From assembly GCA_039028975.1 (NCBI GenBank), contig JBCCHB010000077.1:1-64000 (forward strand): a stretch of 64,000 nt of DNA, written 5' to 3'. The stretch's first letter is position 1. Every line of letters starts with the position of its first letter. This DNA is from JAHBNG01 sp039028975. Lineage in GTDB: Bacteria > Chloroflexota > Anaerolineae > Caldilineales > Caldilineaceae. Made by a program: the position numbers and the translations under genes. Under the pieces are notes generated by a model. It was not told the DNA's origin, made no database searches, and saw only the letters and a program-made list of their open reading frames with translations. This document shows, one piece after another, positions 8,664 to 17,191 of this stretch.

Positions 8664-10001
8664 ATGACAAGTGTGTTATTGATCTCCAATTATTACCCAC
8701 CTACCCACACGGCTGGCACAGAACAGCGGACGTTTGGGTATGCTACCACATTGGCCAACTGGGGGCATCAGGTTCAGGTGCTCTGTGCGGGTAGTTGGGA
8801 TAGGGGCGATGAACACTGGAATGGCTTCGTAGACGAAACCGATCAAGGTGTACAGGTGCGTCGAGTTCACATGAACTGGACTTTGGCTCCCGATCCAAAC
8901 ACCTATCTGTACCGCAATCCGCAAGTTGCCCTCTGCCTGAAAGAGTGGTTGGCGGAGTGGAAGCCAGATATCATTCACGTAACGTCTTGTTACACCCTAT
9001 CTGCAACGGTCTTGGAAGTGGCCCAGAGCGTGGGCATTCCAGTCGTTGTAACCTTAACCGACTTCTGGTTTTTGTGTCCACGTCTGTCTCTGTTGCGTTC
9101 AAATGGGCAACTTTGTGATGGGCAAACGACTAGCTTGACCTGTACCCAATGCCTGATGGCGGACTCTCGAGGATATGGCTTTGTGAATCGGGTTCTGCCA
9201 GATGCATTGCTTGCTCCGATGGTCATGCAGATGAGCAAAATGCCTAGCCTTAGTCGGATGCGGGGCCTGCGCGGTCTGGCGTTGAATATGGTGGATCGGA
9301 AACATTACTTAAAGAAGATGCTTAACCAGGTGGATCAGGTGCTGGCTCCTTCCACCCATCTTGCCCAACTATTTCAGGCTTCTGGTCTCTCCCAAGAGAT
9401 CAAGGTGATTCACAGCGGGCATGATCTCGCTTGGCTTGCCGACACGCCGCCAAAGAGCCATTCGGAGCATATTCGGTTTGGCTATCTTGGTCAGATCATG
9501 CCCTCCAAAGGTCTGCACACGGCCATTCAGGCGTTCTTACAAGGCGTGCCGCCGTCGTCTGCTACCTTGTCCATCTGGGGTGATTTCAACAAATCAGCTT
9601 CTTATACTGAGGAGCTACGCGATCTAATAAATGGCCGCGAAAAAGACGTTCGATTTGAAGGGCCTTATCAGCGCGCCGAACTTGGCGCAGTGCTCTCCGA
9701 TATCGATGTGGTTGTGGTCCCATCCGAGTGGCACGAAAATAATCCACGGGTTTGTCATGAAGCATTTGCCTGCAGGACACCCGTAATTGGCTCGAATGTG
9801 GGCGGGATCGTTGAATTTATCAAAGACGGTCAGAATGGCCTGATCTTTGATCGGGGCAACGTGGAGAGCCTAGCCGACAAAGTACAACAGCTCGTCTCGA
9901 ACCCCGCCATGGTTGAGGCGCTGAGGAATGGCATCGGCCCTGTCAAGTCGATATCAGATGAAGTCCGTGAGCTTTTAGAAGTCTATGAACAGGTGCAGTG
10001 A
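8664..10001 (+). CDS. family 4 glycosyltransferase with four-cysteine insert (paralogue 2)
   Basis: A 445-residue GT-B enzyme. The start MTSVLLISNYYPPTHTAGTE is typical of the family. The C-terminal domain shows GYLGQIMPSKGLHTAIQAF, the catalytic-region ENNPRVCHEAFACRTPVIG and NVGGIVEFI. DFWFLCP is followed by C151, C160 and C163, matching the upstream paralogue position for position although the surrounding sequence has diverged. Eleven bases separate the two genes. The pair probably adds successive, chemically similar residues; this is inference. Confidence 0.85.
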   Translation: MTSVLLISNYYPPTHTAGTEQRTFGYATTLANWGHQVQVLCAGSWDRGDEHWNGFVDETDQGVQVRRVHMNWTLAPDPNTYLYRNPQVALCLKEWLAEWKPDIIHVTSCYTLSATVLEVAQSVGIPVVVTLTDFWFLCPRLSLLRSNGQLCDGQTTSLTCTQCLMADSRGYGFVNRVLPDALLAPMVMQMSKMPSLSRMRGLRGLALNMVDRKHYLKKMLNQVDQVLAPSTHLAQLFQASGLSQEIKVIHSGHDLAWLADTPPKSHSEHIRFGYLGQIMPSKGLHTAIQAFLQGVPPSSATLSIWGDFNKSASYTEELRDLINGREKDVRFEGPYQRAELGAVLSDIDVVVVPSEWHENNPRVCHEAFACRTPVIGSNVGGIVEFIKDGQNGLIFDRGNVESLADKVQQLVSNPAMVEALRNGIGPVKSISDEVRELLEVYEQVQ

Positions 10002-10007
10002 CGAAAC

Positions 10008-10973
10008 ATGACTGTATATCCATCTGTCTATACCATCATTCTAAATTGGAATAATGCCCAAGATACGCTGGGGACCATTCGGTCTGTGCTTGAGTTGGAT
10101 TACCCCAATAATTCGATCTTGGTGGTGGACAATGGGTCAACTGATGGTTCGCGGGAGATCATTGCGGAACGATACCCTCATGTTGAGTTATTGGCGCTTG
10201 ACAAAAATCTAGGGTATGCCGAGGGCAATAATGTTGGAATTCGGCATGCGCTCAAAGCTGAACCCAAATATCTCTTTGTCCTCAATAATGACACGTTTGT
10301 TGATCCACCAATGTTGACCAAATTGGTCGAGGTACTCGAATCTGATGGGCAGATTGGTATGGCTGGCCCGAAGATGTATTGTACGGACCCGGAGGATGCG
10401 CTCTTTGCAGCAGGTAGCACCATCCTGTGGTCTTGTGGTGATCTGTGGCACCATGGAATGTTTGTGCCAGAGTCAGATTTCGAGGCCAATATCGTTGACA
10501 ATAAGCCAGTAGATTTTATCGTGGGTTGTGGTCTCCTAGTTCGTTCATCGTTAATTGAGCAGATCGGCACCCTCGACGCAGCTTACTATTTGAACTATGA
10601 AGATGTTGAGTGGGGTGAACGGACCCGTCGTCATGGCTTTTCGGTTATGTACGTGCCAGAGGCCATCATGTGGCACAAGGTCTCTGCCACGCTAGGACAA
10701 GCATCTGCGGCCAATACCTACTACATGACCCGCAACAGCCTGCGATTTTTTGCTCGTAATGGTCCTGTTCACATGCGCTGGTTGCCTCTTCTCCGCATTC
10801 TGTTTCGCACGACCCGTACAGTGGGGGCTTGGTCGCTGAAGGCGGAGTATCGCAATCTTCAATTTCGGCGTAAGCGAGATGCCAACCTCCTGGCCATGCG
10901 TGACTTCTTACTTGGTCGTTTTGGTGAAATGGGGTCAGATGTGGCCCAAGTATGTTACGGAAAACCGACATAG
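10008..10973 (+). CDS. family 2 glycosyltransferase (rhamnosyltransferase-like)
   Basis: A 321-residue GT2 of the WbbL/rhamnosyltransferase subgroup. It has YTIILNWNNAQDTLGTIRSV, VVDNGSTDGS, NLGYAEGNNVGIRHAL and the NND metal site at residues 93-95. VDFIVGCGLLVRSSLIEQIG and LNYEDVEWGERTRRHGF carry the ED catalytic motif. The last 60 residues are basic and hydrophobic and probably sit on the membrane. It begins six bases after the previous stop, and the next gene starts two bases after its own stop, so the operon is tight here. Confidence 0.86.
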   Translation: MTVYPSVYTIILNWNNAQDTLGTIRSVLELDYPNNSILVVDNGSTDGSREIIAERYPHVELLALDKNLGYAEGNNVGIRHALKAEPKYLFVLNNDTFVDPPMLTKLVEVLESDGQIGMAGPKMYCTDPEDALFAAGSTILWSCGDLWHHGMFVPESDFEANIVDNKPVDFIVGCGLLVRSSLIEQIGTLDAAYYLNYEDVEWGERTRRHGFSVMYVPEAIMWHKVSATLGQASAANTYYMTRNSLRFFARNGPVHMRWLPLLRILFRTTRTVGAWSLKAEYRNLQFRRKRDANLLAMRDFLLGRFGEMGSDVAQVCYGKPT

Positions 10974-10974
10974 A

Positions 10975-11952
10975 ATGTTTGATGCTAGTGTAATTATTCC
11001 AACCTACAACCGCAAAGATTCGCTTCTCAAAACCTTAGAAGCGTTAGATCGGCAGAGTCCATCTACACCTACGTTTGAAGTGCTTGTTGTGGACGATGGC
11101 TCAATCGACAACACAAAAGGACTATTTGATCAGGCGTTTCACTTTTCAGCATGCTATATCCACCAAGAAAATCAGGGGTCGGCAGTTGCCCGCAATACAG
11201 GTGCCAGCAAGGCCAGCGGAAAACTCTTAATCTTTTTAGATGATGACATGATCGTGGAGCCAGATTATGTGTCGGGGCTTTTTGACGAGCATGGCGAACA
11301 TCCACGGATCGTTGGCATGGGTAAGGAGCTGCCCTATCTGCCCCCTAATCCTACGCCGTATGCCAAGCTGCAGGCGGAGCGCATTGGGAAACAGCAGGTA
11401 AACCCAGCCGGAGAGTTTGTTGACTTTACGGAATGTGTCACCAACAATCTATCGGTTGAGGCCACTGACTTTGTGGAGATTGGCAGGATGCAGGATGTGG
11501 CTGGAGACGGTCCCACTTGGTGGGGGGATGTGGATTTTGGCTACCGCGCCATGAAGCAAGGCTTCCGCTTTCGACGAAGCGGTTCGGCAGCCTGCCGGCA
11601 CTGTGACTATTCGATTGGGAGCCTGGAAGTGAATTCAAAGCGCTTGTTTACGGCATCCAAGATGGCGATTGCCCTCTTTCACAAGTTCCCCGAAATCCAG
11701 TCCCATTTGCCTATGTTCTACGACAAATTACCGGTTGACTGGCAACAGGATTCAGCACAAATGGTTCTACGTAAATTGGTAAGACCAGTAACCTCAGCCG
11801 CACCATCTCTCTGGGCAGTAGAGCAGGTAACATCCATCGTCGAAAAAAGCTCACCCTCATCGCCACTGCTACCTCATCTCTACCGCTGGATTTCAGGCGG
11901 CTATATCTATCAGGGGTTTCATGCTGGGCTACGTGAATATGGTCCCCTTTAG
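10975..11952 (+). CDS. family 2 glycosyltransferase
   Basis: A 325-residue GT2. ATG 10975 is selected because MFDASVIIPTYNRKDSLLKTL is the expected start; the frame is open 96 bases further upstream, but that part overlaps the previous gene. Motifs are VVDDGSIDNT, NQGSAVARNTGA and the DDD site at residues 89-91 within LIFLDDDMIVEPDYV. WWGDVDFGYRAMKQGFRFRRS gives the acidic catalytic region. The stop codon TAG falls in TTTAGGAACGA, a string that resembles the end of repeat family E described below. Confidence 0.86.
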   Translation: MFDASVIIPTYNRKDSLLKTLEALDRQSPSTPTFEVLVVDDGSIDNTKGLFDQAFHFSACYIHQENQGSAVARNTGASKASGKLLIFLDDDMIVEPDYVSGLFDEHGEHPRIVGMGKELPYLPPNPTPYAKLQAERIGKQQVNPAGEFVDFTECVTNNLSVEATDFVEIGRMQDVAGDGPTWWGDVDFGYRAMKQGFRFRRSGSAACRHCDYSIGSLEVNSKRLFTASKMAIALFHKFPEIQSHLPMFYDKLPVDWQQDSAQMVLRKLVRPVTSAAPSLWAVEQVTSIVEKSSPSSPLLPHLYRWISGGYIYQGFHAGLREYGPL

Positions 11953-11966
11953 GAACGATTAGGAAA

Positions 11967-13421
11967 ATGCAACACGCTACTGCGCAACTCAGGCGTATAC
12001 CTTACCTAGAAATAATCCGTCCTCTTCTCATTGTATGCGGTGTATTATTTGCCTGTACATATATTCCATATAATTTGCCCAGTTATGTGTTGCTGTTGAT
12101 TGCTTCAATTGCTCCTGCCATCTTTGTTGGGTTACAGCTCAAAAACAACATGGGTCTGAGCATTTTATCGGTTGTGCCGCTTTGCATCTTGGTTAACTAT
12201 GACCTCGGCACAGGAACGGGTACCAGCGTTGGCTTACCTCTCATGGTCCTTTGCTTACTGGTTGGGCTATGGCTATTCGACATGTTTGTTCTCGAACGCA
12301 AATTTAGCTTTGTTGCATCCAGGTCGATGAAACCCTTGGTCATCTTTGCTATGGCAACAGTTGTGGCTTTTCTCATCGGGCAATTGGGTTGGTTTTATCT
12401 GCCATCGGCTCCGTTAGCAGCTCAACTGGGTGGCGTGACCATCTTTATCCTCTCGTTCTGTGCTTTTTTTCTGGTTGCGAATCAACTGGAACCGGTTTGG
12501 CTAGAACGGATGGTGTGGCTTTACATCATTTTGGGAGGTATTTATGTCTTTGCTCGCTCGCTAGAGCTGTGGACAATTGTCGATACCTTCTTTCACTGGA
12601 AGGCACGCGGTAGCCTTTTTTGGGCATGGTTAACAGCCATGTGTGGGGGACAACTTCTCTTCAACCGTAAGCTTGGCTGGCGAGTTCAGGTAGGGCTGGT
12701 CGTCGTGCTTGGTTGCGTACTGTATTTAACCGTTATCAACAACTTTGACTGGAAATCGGGCTGGATACCCATGCTAGCAGTCCTGATGGTGCTTGTAGGG
12801 TTCAAGTGGCAAGGGTTGATTATGAGGTATTTTCTTATCATCATACCCATTGGTGCTCTTGCCATGATTTACGCAATTCAACAGATCGTTTCCACCGATC
12901 AATACAGTTATCTCACTCGTCTTGATGCCTGGTGGATTATGTGGCAGCTCATCAAATACAACCCATTCACAGGTTTAGGGCCAGCAAATTACTATTGGTA
13001 TACACCCATCTATCCGATTCGTGGCTACGCAGTGCAATTTAACTCCCATCATCAGCTGCTTGATATTGTGGCCCAAACTGGATTTATTGGTCTCTTTTGC
13101 TACTTCTGGTTCTTTGCGGCGCTATTCAGAATTGGATGGCGAATGCGGCGTCAAATTGCTGACGGATTCCCCCAAGCCTATCTATATAGCGTTTTAGCGG
13201 GAATTGTTGGCACATTAGTTGCCTCGATGCTTGGCGACTGGGTTTTGCCATTTGTCTATAACATTGGGCTGGAGGGGTTGCGCACCAGTCTACCCGCCTG
13301 GATGTTTATGGGCGGTTTGGTGATATACGAGCGGATCTTAAGGGATGAGCAGGAAGATAGCACTCTACCCATTGCCCCTAAAAGAGAGAATTTGATGCAG
13401 AGTGAAGCGAATGGGTGGTAA
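11967..13421 (+). CDS. O-antigen polymerase/ligase-like membrane protein
   Basis: A 484-residue polytopic membrane protein with roughly ten to twelve hydrophobic segments. The large external loop after VSTDQYSYLTRLDAWWIMW contains the O-antigen ligase signature YNPFTGLGP and SHHQLLDIVAQTGFIGL. In WaaL/Wzy proteins the equivalent His is needed for transfer of undecaprenyl-linked glycan. It sits among glycosyltransferases, so it should polymerise or attach the product of this locus. Because a Wzt-type exporter is also present, a ligase role is somewhat more likely than a classical Wzy role, but sequence cannot separate them. The C-terminus overlaps the frame of the next gene but not its chosen start. 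Confidence 0.8.
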   Translation: MQHATAQLRRIPYLEIIRPLLIVCGVLFACTYIPYNLPSYVLLLIASIAPAIFVGLQLKNNMGLSILSVVPLCILVNYDLGTGTGTSVGLPLMVLCLLVGLWLFDMFVLERKFSFVASRSMKPLVIFAMATVVAFLIGQLGWFYLPSAPLAAQLGGVTIFILSFCAFFLVANQLEPVWLERMVWLYIILGGIYVFARSLELWTIVDTFFHWKARGSLFWAWLTAMCGGQLLFNRKLGWRVQVGLVVVLGCVLYLTVINNFDWKSGWIPMLAVLMVLVGFKWQGLIMRYFLIIIPIGALAMIYAIQQIVSTDQYSYLTRLDAWWIMWQLIKYNPFTGLGPANYYWYTPIYPIRGYAVQFNSHHQLLDIVAQTGFIGLFCYFWFFAALFRIGWRMRRQIADGFPQAYLYSVLAGIVGTLVASMLGDWVLPFVYNIGLEGLRTSLPAWMFMGGLVIYERILRDEQEDSTLPIAPKRENLMQSEANGW

Positions 13422-13426
13422 GTAAA

Positions 13427-14353
13427 ATGGACATCTCGATTGTTATCGTTACATGGAATACTCGGGATTTGATTAAAGGGTCCCTACGTTCGTTAGAAGC
13501 CGAGTTTACTGGGCATACTCCCGACACTATTGAAATTTTCGTGGTCGATAATCTGTCAACCGATGGTACAGCAGAGATGATACGCAGCGAGTTTCCACAA
13601 GTAAAGTTGATTGTAAATTCCCGTAACCGAGGCTTTGCAGCCGCCAATAATCAGGCCCTATCTCAATCAACGGGTCGCTATATTTTGATTTTGAATCCTG
13701 ACACAGAAATACGTCCTGGTGGCATCAAGAAGTTAGTCGAATTTCTTGATACGGATTCAAAGACGGGCGCAGTGGGGCCGCTATTGCTCAATGCAGACGG
13801 TACCCTTCAATTGTCTTGTGATCCAGAGCCAACACTCAGCCGGGAGCTATGGCGTCTATTACACCTGGATCGGCTGGTTCCGTACGGCATCTATCCACAG
13901 GGTAGTTGGCCACGCGATGAACATCGGGAAGTAGACGTGATTAAAGGTGCCTGTATGCTGGTACGTGGCGAAACACTGGATCAAATTGGACTCTTTGATG
14001 AGGAGTTCTTTATCTATTCAGAAGAAGTCGATCTCTGTTATCGGATCCGCCAGGCAGGTTGGCAGATCCAGTGGGTTCCCCAAGCTGAGGTTGTTCACTA
14101 TGGCGGCCAAAGTACCAAGCAGGTAGCATCGGAAATGTTTCAATTGCTCTATAAATACAAGCTCATTTACTTTCGTAAAAATCATGGACATCTTGCCGCG
14201 GCTATCTATAAAGTGATTCTCGCTTTCGTATCGTCGATTCGCATTCTTCTATACCCGCTAGCGGCCTGGCGCCGGCGCCCCGCAGAACGGGCTGCCTTGC
14301 GTATGCTGGCAGGGAATTATGCAACCTTACTGGTATCGCTGCCAGGTATGTAA
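13427..14353 (+). CDS. family 2 glycosyltransferase (rhamnosyltransferase-like)
   Basis: A 308-residue GT2. ATG 13427 gives MDISIVIVTWNTRDLIKGSL; a GTG at 13415 overlapping the previous gene is less likely. Key segments are VVDNLSTDGTAEMI, NRGFAAANNQAL and the NPD site at residues 90-92, then GACMLVRGETLDQIGLFDEEFFIYSEEVDLCYRIRQAGW cut across the ED motif. A basic, partly hydrophobic C-terminal tail may anchor it to the membrane. It closes the first tight operon; repeat elements follow. Confidence 0.87.
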   Translation: MDISIVIVTWNTRDLIKGSLRSLEAEFTGHTPDTIEIFVVDNLSTDGTAEMIRSEFPQVKLIVNSRNRGFAAANNQALSQSTGRYILILNPDTEIRPGGIKKLVEFLDTDSKTGAVGPLLLNADGTLQLSCDPEPTLSRELWRLLHLDRLVPYGIYPQGSWPRDEHREVDVIKGACMLVRGETLDQIGLFDEEFFIYSEEVDLCYRIRQAGWQIQWVPQAEVVHYGGQSTKQVASEMFQLLYKYKLIYFRKNHGHLAAAIYKVILAFVSSIRILLYPLAAWRRRPAERAALRMLAGNYATLLVSLPGM

Positions 14354-14407
14354 CAGACGGCGTAACTGTTTAGCCAAGTTGTTATAAGCCACTATAAGTC
14401 GTTATCA

Positions 14408-14576
14408 TAAGGAATCGGAATTATACTGCGGTCCATTTGAAAACCGTAGTTTTCCTTAACTCTACCGGAGTAACCAAGCTACGGTTTTCAAACGGAGCTG
14501 AGTATAAATAACTGGTGCAGAAGATCTCTCAATCCTTCGAGATGACATGCCCAACTTATTTAATGCTCATTCCTAA
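14408..14576. repeat. family E palindromic element, copy 1, interrupted by a family A element
   Basis: The outer ends are TAAGGAATCGGAAT at 14408 and AACTTATTTAATGCTCATTCCTAA-like sequence ending at 14576, which are inverted relatives of each other. A complete family A element (14422-14506) lies inside the left arm at a TA. Removing A and one TA restores an arm reading TAAGGAATCGGAAT-TA-AATAACT, and the restored length is about 86 bases. That is close to the 84-base copy at 57171. The right end touches the AAGGAGG ribosome site of the next gene. Confidence 0.7.
14422..14506. repeat. family A palindromic element, copy 1 (MITE-like)
   Basis: An 85-base element bounded by TATACTGCGGTC and GGAGCTGAGTATA. 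It contains a perfect 14-base inverted repeat, TTTGAAAACCGTAG at 14436-14449 and its complement at 14479-14492, so it can form a strong hairpin. Related copies lie at 15828, 25015, 36615, 54683 and 58696. Both ends carry TATA, consistent with TA target duplication of IS630/Tc1-type elements. It encodes nothing. Confidence 0.8.
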
Positions 14577-14589
14577 GGAGGTCATTTAG

Positions 14590-15687
14590 ATGGGGAATGC
14601 TGTACGAGAGCCTGAACACTCTGAGCGTTTGCTCGAAGGTTTAGCCCTCTCAATTGGTGTCGCAAGCTGGGAAACTAGTGGCGTAACGGCCATGATTGCA
14701 GAGACCTTTGCCAAACTCGGTTGCCAAGTACAAAATTTCCATCCTGACGAGGCATTGCCAAGTGCTCTCGACGCCGTCTTTATCTTTGGGCCGGATGGCA
14801 GTATCGTGCCACTTGTTGATAGGCTGTTGGCTGTGCCTACAGGTGAACGACCCATTTTGGCCTTTCAACACGCGGAGCAGCTACCCAATCCTAAACTTCC
14901 CGAAGCACTTGTGCAGCCTGTGAGTCAGTTGCGTTCCGGTATAGAGAGAGCATTGGTACGTCGTCAGCAGATGAGCGACGCACCATGGGTATCGACATTA
15001 AAAAAGATGGTCAGTCCTGGTACCCGATTTCGCTATTGTGGGGATCTGCGTTGGCTGCACAAAACAGGGTTGTCTTACGTGCTGGCTATTGCATCGGTTT
15101 GGCGAGCAGATATTCTGAGGCGGCAGGGCTTTCATGTCATTGCAACGCCAGCGTTTGGCTTTCCAAATCAGCCAGAATGGGGCGCAGATTTAGCCTTAGA
15201 ACGAGATATTCCAGTCCTATGGATTGGGAAGGCGGGCTCTAAGCGTCGCGCTCGTCTGTTGGCTCAAGTTCGTAATGAATTGCAGGTGCGTAATGTAGAG
15301 TTGATGGTGATCGATGGTGTAGAAAATCCATATGTTTTTGGCGAAGAGAGAACGGCACTCTTGAATCGAACGAAAGTTGTTCTGAATCTACTACGAGCAC
15401 CTTGGGATGAAAATGCTGGTCGCTACTATTTGGCAGCGCTGAATCGAGCCATGATTGTCACAGAACCGACCTTGCCCCATCACCCACCATTTGTTGCTGG
15501 CGTTCATCTCGTTGAATCACCTATTGAGAAAATTGCCGATTCAATCTGTTACTACCTATCCCATGAAGAAGAACGGATGAAGATTGCTGATCAGGCCTTC
15601 GGGTTGGTAACAACCGATATGGCGATTGACAGAACTGTTGAATCGATTATTGACACCATTGTCCAGCTAAAAAATATAAGTAACTAA
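14590..15687 (+). CDS. CgeB-like family glycosyltransferase (Glyco_trans_1_2 C-terminal domain)
   Basis: A 365-residue soluble protein with a strong ribosome site AAGGAGG at 14575-14581 before ATG 14590. The N-terminal half is a Rossmann-like domain starting LSIGVASWETSGVTAMIAETFAKLGCQV. The C-terminal half, including EERTALLNRTKVVLNLLR, ENAGRYYLAALNRAMIV and VHLVESPIEKIADSICYYL, resembles the GT-B donor-binding domain of CgeB/spore-maturation type glycosyltransferases. The usual E-x7-E motif is not clear, so the donor or even catalysis is uncertain. It lies between two repeat-rich gaps, and thus may be transcribed separately from the upstream operon. Confidence 0.6.
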   Translation: MGNAVREPEHSERLLEGLALSIGVASWETSGVTAMIAETFAKLGCQVQNFHPDEALPSALDAVFIFGPDGSIVPLVDRLLAVPTGERPILAFQHAEQLPNPKLPEALVQPVSQLRSGIERALVRRQQMSDAPWVSTLKKMVSPGTRFRYCGDLRWLHKTGLSYVLAIASVWRADILRRQGFHVIATPAFGFPNQPEWGADLALERDIPVLWIGKAGSKRRARLLAQVRNELQVRNVELMVIDGVENPYVFGEERTALLNRTKVVLNLLRAPWDENAGRYYLAALNRAMIVTEPTLPHHPPFVAGVHLVESPIEKIADSICYYLSHEEERMKIADQAFGLVTTDMAIDRTVESIIDTIVQLKNISN

Positions 15688-15827
15688 GCAGTCAAACAAC
15701 CATAATGAAAATAGTTAATTTGTGAATTGTTGAACTGTTGAATTTTTAATGAGGGTGTTGGAAGATTTCGGCTCATGTGAAGCTCTTTTCCAGGACAGTG
15801 GGTGTTCTTAAATCGTCATTGCCTACC

Positions 15828-15913
15828 TATGCTGCGGTCGCTTTGAACACCGCAGTTTTCCGCCGCCTCTACAGGAACTACCAAGCTGCGGTTTTCAAAC
15901 GGAGCTGAGTATA
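15828..15913. repeat. family A palindromic element, copy 2
   Basis: An 86-base element from TATGCTGCGGTCG to GGAGCTGAGTATA, with arms TTTGAACACCGCAG and CTGCGGTTTTCAAA. It is nearly colinear with copy 1, including the central CTCTAC-GGA and ACCAAGCT strings. It occupies the gap between the CgeB-like gene and the first dioxygenase gene. The rest of that 365-base gap shows no gene. Confidence 0.8.
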
Positions 15914-15992
15914 GTTACACCTACTTCCTGGAAGAGTACCTGTCCGCTTGATCTCGCCTGTCTTACCTACAACAATAACATCCAAAAGAGCC

Positions 15993-16020
15993 ACTACGAA
16001 TTTCAAAGGGAGCTAAGTAT
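15993..16020. repeat. right-end fragment of a family A element
   Basis: The sequence CTACGAATTTCAAAGGGAG followed by CTAAGTAT matches the right arm and terminus of family A with a few changes. No left half is visible. It lies about 30 bases before the start region of the dioxygenase gene. Confidence 0.5.
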
Positions 16021-16052
16021 TCTGATTATTTTGATAAGGACACATAAATGGT

Positions 16053-16913
16053 ATGATTACTAATACTACAATTGACACCACAGCAGATAATTCAGTAAGC
16101 AGTACCACTCAATATATAAGTGCTATAGAAAAGGATGGATACGCCTATATTCCACAGGCTTTTAGCCAGGACGTTATTGGGGAAGCATTTAGTCGCATCA
16201 AGTTCTGGTTTGACAAAACGCTATCGAACCAGTCAGACCGGATGCCGCGTCTCAATAAAGATCAGCCGATGGTCTATAACCTTCAGAGTAAGGATATTAT
16301 GTTCATTAAGATGCTGTTGGAGAATGAGGAGATCCAATCTATTCTCAAGCATTTTCTGAATGATCAATGGTTTTCATCACTGCCGGCTGATGCACCTAAT
16401 TACATATTGCGCTCGTTTCTAGCACGCAGTAGCGATTATCGGATGCCCATGCACATTGATTCTTTTGTGCCATACACGGGATCTTACCCATTTATTATGC
16501 AGTGTGCCATTCTTCTAGAGGACCAAACTGAGGAAAATGGCTGCACCGTTCTTGTGCCAGGTTCTCATCTCTCGGATCGCTACGCGCCACAAGAGGCATA
16601 CGACGATGCCGTCTCAATCATAGCAAAGGCTGGTGATCTTGTCGTCTGGGACAGTCGCATCTGGCATGGTGCGCGCCCCAATACAAGTGGCGGCACACGT
16701 TGGTCTATGATTGGAACCTTCTGTCGTTGGTGGATCAAACAGGCCTTCGATATTCCGGGCAATTTACCTCAAGAGATTTACGATCAGCTCACCGACAATC
16801 AGAAAGCGATATTAGGGTACTGTTCTGTGCCATATGATGATGAGACCTACGGGATCGACATGAAACGGAGTTATGCTCTGCTCCCCAAACGAGTTGAAGA
16901 TTATCGTCAATAG
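16053..16913 (+). CDS. phytanoyl-CoA dioxygenase (PhyH) family Fe(II)/2-oxoglutarate enzyme, 1
   Basis: A 286-residue protein of the PhyH family, non-haem iron oxygenases that hydroxylate or otherwise oxidise small molecules using 2-oxoglutarate. The iron ligands are H134-x-D136 in MPMHIDSF and H205 in IWHGARP; R216 in GGTRWSM is placed to bind 2-oxoglutarate. An ATG at 16048 runs straight into a stop, so ATG 16053 is the start, with AAGGA upstream. It lies with a second PhyH gene, an acyl/amino-acyl transferase-like gene and an N-formyltransferase. Oxidation of a sugar or its acyl substituent is therefore a reasonable guess, but the substrate is unknown. Confidence 0.8.
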   Translation: MITNTTIDTTADNSVSSTTQYISAIEKDGYAYIPQAFSQDVIGEAFSRIKFWFDKTLSNQSDRMPRLNKDQPMVYNLQSKDIMFIKMLLENEEIQSILKHFLNDQWFSSLPADAPNYILRSFLARSSDYRMPMHIDSFVPYTGSYPFIMQCAILLEDQTEENGCTVLVPGSHLSDRYAPQEAYDDAVSIIAKAGDLVVWDSRIWHGARPNTSGGTRWSMIGTFCRWWIKQAFDIPGNLPQEIYDQLTDNQKAILGYCSVPYDDETYGIDMKRSYALLPKRVEDYRQ

Positions 16914-17072
16914 AACAATATCAGTAGTTAAATATGCGAGAAGCTGTATCACAGCGCGGCAGAGCATCAGCCTTACCATTACAAAGGTTTCAGAGATTGC
17001 GCAGATTTTGTTCCGTATACATCTGTGTAATCTTCAAATCCCTATTATTTTCAGAGGGGATACAACTATATG

Positions 17073-17144
17073 GCTACGTGACTACGTGACTACGTGACTA
17101 CGTGACTACGTGACTACGTGACTACGTGACTACGTGACTACGTG
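17073..17144. repeat. tandem octamer array, (ACTACGTG)8 plus one variant unit
   Basis: Eight perfect head-to-tail copies of ACTACGTG occupy 17081-17144, preceded by GCTACGTG at 17073-17080. The array ends 47 bases before the ATG of the second dioxygenase gene. The unit is not a multiple of three and lies in non-coding DNA. Slippage would change spacing upstream of the gene rather than its reading frame. The rest of the 16914-17191 gap shows no gene. Confidence 0.95.
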
Positions 17145-17191
17145 GCTAAGCGGCTGCAGTTTGCCAATATCATGGATTGGAGAAACTATCG

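Noticed and set aside
10666..10971. Minus-strand open frame of 101 codons inside the GT2 gene
   Set aside because: It is fully antisense to a gene with clear motifs and has no protein-like features.
17073..17144. CRISPR array
   Set aside because: The repeats are eight bases long and contiguous, with no spacers.
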